Of a stretch of DNA of 64,000 nucleotides, positions 62,357 to 64,000 are shown in pieces. Location: positions 432,324-496,323 of the forward strand of contig NZ_LGIQ01000007.1 in the NCBI RefSeq assembly GCF_001187725.1, given 5' to 3'. Below the pieces are notes generated by a model, which was not told the DNA's origin, ran no database searches, and saw only the letters and a program-made list of their open reading frames with translations. The stretch comes from Brevibacillus reuszeri. Lineage in GTDB: Bacteria > Bacillota > Bacilli > Brevibacillales > Brevibacillaceae. Made by a program: the position numbers and the translations under genes. How positions within the stretch are numbered: the stretch's first letter is position 1; every line of letters starts with the position of its first letter.

Positions 62357-62588
62357 GCTGGTTGCTGCTTCCGAAAGGAAATACTGATTCTAAGGCCTCC
62401 TGATCCAGCCATAATCCCGCCGTGCTGGTTTGTTCCTATCTATGGAAAGGCGCTTCAACCGCGGTTTTCTTTTAAGAGAATCGGCGGAAAAACAGCTTGC
62501 GTAGTTTCCCATGTAGCGTATTCACTGTCCGTAGGATACAATGAGAGTGAATCTTGTTGAACCCCTTGTGATTCAGGAGGAGAACCGG

Positions 62589-63254
62589 TTGAAATATAAA
62601 AGCGTTTTTGATATTATCGGCCCAATTATGGTTGGTCCATCCAGTTCCCATACGGCGGGTGCGGCTCGGATTGGCCGGGTAGCACGTAAGCTTTTTGGAA
62701 GGCAACCAAAACGCGCTGAGATAACGTTCTATGGCTCGTTTGCCAAGACGTACCAAGGGCATGGCTCCGATGTTGCGACAGTTGCCGGGATTCTTGACTT
62801 TGACACGTTTGATTTGCGCTTGAAGAACTCGCTTTTGCTTGCTGAGAAAGCGGGACTTGAAGTCGTATTGACGACGTCAGACGTTCTAACCGAGCATCCC
62901 AATACAGCACGAATCATGCTCTCCGATGATCAGCACCAGATCGAGATTGTTGGTGTCTCCATTGGTGGAGGAAAAATCGAGGTATTGGAAGTAAATGGTT
63001 TTGATTTGCAGCTAGGCTTTGATACGCCTACTTTGCTCGTTTTGCATGAGGATCGCTTCGGAATGATTGCGGCAGTGGCAAAAGTGCTGACCCAGTATCG
63101 CATTAACGTAGGACTCATGGAAGTGTCCAGACATGACCGTGGTGCACGAGCTTTGATGGCGATTGAAACAGACGGGGAAGTCTCGTCCGAGGTGCTTGAG
63201 GAAATTCGACAGATCCCTCATATTTTTGATGTAACCTTGCTTTCACTAAATTAG
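62589..63254 (+). CDS. sdaAB: L-serine dehydratase, beta subunit
   Basis: A 221-residue subunit. GPIMVGPSSSHTAGAARIGR is diagnostic for the [4Fe-4S] L-serine dehydratase, and the C-terminal ACT domain (FGMIAAVAKVLTQYRINVGL) follows. Together with sdaAA it converts serine to pyruvate and ammonia. The TTG at 62589 lies after AGGAGGAG; the ATG at 62541 is unsupported. Confidence 0.92.
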   Translation: MKYKSVFDIIGPIMVGPSSSHTAGAARIGRVARKLFGRQPKRAEITFYGSFAKTYQGHGSDVATVAGILDFDTFDLRLKNSLLLAEKAGLEVVLTTSDVLTEHPNTARIMLSDDQHQIEIVGVSIGGGKIEVLEVNGFDLQLGFDTPTLLVLHEDRFGMIAAVAKVLTQYRINVGLMEVSRHDRGARALMAIETDGEVSSEVLEEIRQIPHIFDVTLLSLN

Positions 63255-63301
63255 GCCCAGGCCCTTATGAGGCAAGTGAGAAGAGGAGTGACACAAACGA
63301 G

Positions 63302-64000
63302 ATGTTTCGCAATGTGGCTGAGCTGGTCGAATTGGCAGAATCACAGGGGAAGAAAATCTCCCAGGTGATGATTGAAGCGGAAATGGAAGTATCCCAGCGT
63401 TCGCGGGATGCCATTATGAAGGATATGTATGCCAATCTGGATGTGATGGAAAAAGCAGTGCGTCGCGGATTGACCGAGGATATTCGTTCCCATAGCGGAC
63501 TTACGGGCGGCGATGCGAAAAAGCTGCAAGAATATATGAAGACAAAGCCTTTTTTGTCAGGACCTACACTATTAAATGCCGTTTCCATGTCTGTTGCAGT
63601 CAATGAAGTAAATGCAGCGATGGGGACGATTGTGGCTACGCCGACGGCAGGTGCTTGTGGAATTGTACCCGGTACGTTGTTTGCTGTATCCGACAAGCTG
63701 CAGCCAAGCCGTGAGGAAATGGTCAATTACTTGTTTACAGCAGGTGCGATTGGGTATTGTATCGCCAACAATGCCTTTATTTCCGGGGCAGCAGGCGGTT
63801 GTCAGGCAGAGGTAGGCTCTGCGACAGCGATGGCAGCGGCTGCGATTGTGGAAATGGCTGGCGGCACACCGGAAGAATCTGCACAGGCAGTAGCGATTGC
63901 AATGAAAAACATGCTCGGTCTGGTGTGTGACCCCGTAGCTGGACTGGTAGAAGTGCCTTGTGTCAAGCGCAATGCGATGGGAGCGGCGATTGCTACTGTT
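63302..64000 (+). CDS. sdaAA: L-serine dehydratase, alpha subunit (3' partial)
   Basis: At least 233 codons of the catalytic subunit, running off the window end. MFRNVAELVELAESQGKKIS starts it, VATPTAGACGIVPGTLFAVS and FISGAAGGCQAEVGSATAMA hold Cys residues of the family, and LVCDPVAGLVEVPCVKRNAM closes the visible part. The expected [4Fe-4S] ligands lie in these Cys. GAGGAG lies upstream of the ATG. Confidence 0.93.
   Translation, partial: MFRNVAELVELAESQGKKISQVMIEAEMEVSQRSRDAIMKDMYANLDVMEKAVRRGLTEDIRSHSGLTGGDAKKLQEYMKTKPFLSGPTLLNAVSMSVAVNEVNAAMGTIVATPTAGACGIVPGTLFAVSDKLQPSREEMVNYLFTAGAIGYCIANNAFISGAAGGCQAEVGSATAMAAAAIVEMAGGTPEESAQAVAIAMKNMLGLVCDPVAGLVEVPCVKRNAMGAAIATV

Overview
The window looks like a chromosomal segment of a spore-forming, low-to-mid-GC Firmicute, most likely Brevibacillus or a close relative in the Paenibacillaceae. 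This rests on strong AGGAGG-type ribosome binding sites, frequent TTG and GTG starts, spoVM, and the order remA-gmk-rpoZ-coaBC-priA-def-fmt-rsmB-rlmN-prpC-prkC-rsgA-rpe ... spoVM-rpmB-yloU-fakA-degV-sdaAB-sdaAA. That order closely follows the Bacillus subtilis ylo region. No tRNA, rRNA or CRISPR array was seen, and no intact insertion sequence.

Region by region. 1-2.1 kb: the 3' part of a reductase/hydrolase fusion cut by the window edge, then mostly non-coding DNA with an IS110-type transposase tail. 2.1-3.5 kb: a self-regulated DoxX-ArsR-SRPBCC operon with two operator dyads in its promoter. 3.6-8.6 kb: a catabolic set (Rieske oxygenase, AldA-type aldehyde dehydrogenase, APC permease) and a TetR repressor; the same palindrome lies at both the oxygenase and the repressor promoters. 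9-11.6 kb: DinB-like protein, then the alkylation-repair operon adaA-alkA-ogt. 11.7-18.5 kb: two cobalamin riboswitches, each with its own terminator, around a small Cys-rich protein and ahead of a five-gene nickel/cobalt/peptide-type ABC transporter with a methyltransferase. 18.6-23.5 kb: an accessory stretch with a GNAT acetyltransferase behind a leader-peptide attenuator, a truncated haemoglobin and DUF1450 pair facing a SufR-like regulator, and decayed mrp/salA and ferredoxin genes. 23.6-25.3 kb: two tandem SAM-I riboswitches upstream of hom. 25.4-38.9 kb: glpK, a CapA-like protein, VOC, CcdC, MFS, CPBP protease, a divergent KptA-like protein, small sporulation-type proteins, a CaiB-type CoA transferase, a 6S-like RNA, and rqcH.

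39-64 kb is the conserved housekeeping block: nucleotide and CoA supply, replication restart, N-terminal processing (def-fmt), rRNA/tRNA methylation, the PrpC/PrkC phosphatase-kinase pair, ribosome assembly GTPase and ribulose-phosphate epimerase. Between rpe and spoVM lie an RDD protein, an arginine-type amino-acid ABC transporter and thiT. After rpmB come the fatty-acid kinase pair FakA/DegV and the L-serine dehydratase subunits; the second subunit runs off the window end.

The most unusual signals are: the leader-peptide attenuator at 19.9-20.25 kb; the tandem B12 riboswitch/Cys-rich ORF arrangement; a dispersed two-hairpin repeat that supplies the end of capA and recurs ahead of spoVM; the KptA-like protein lacking expected catalytic residues; and the shared TetR operator linking genes 5 kb apart.
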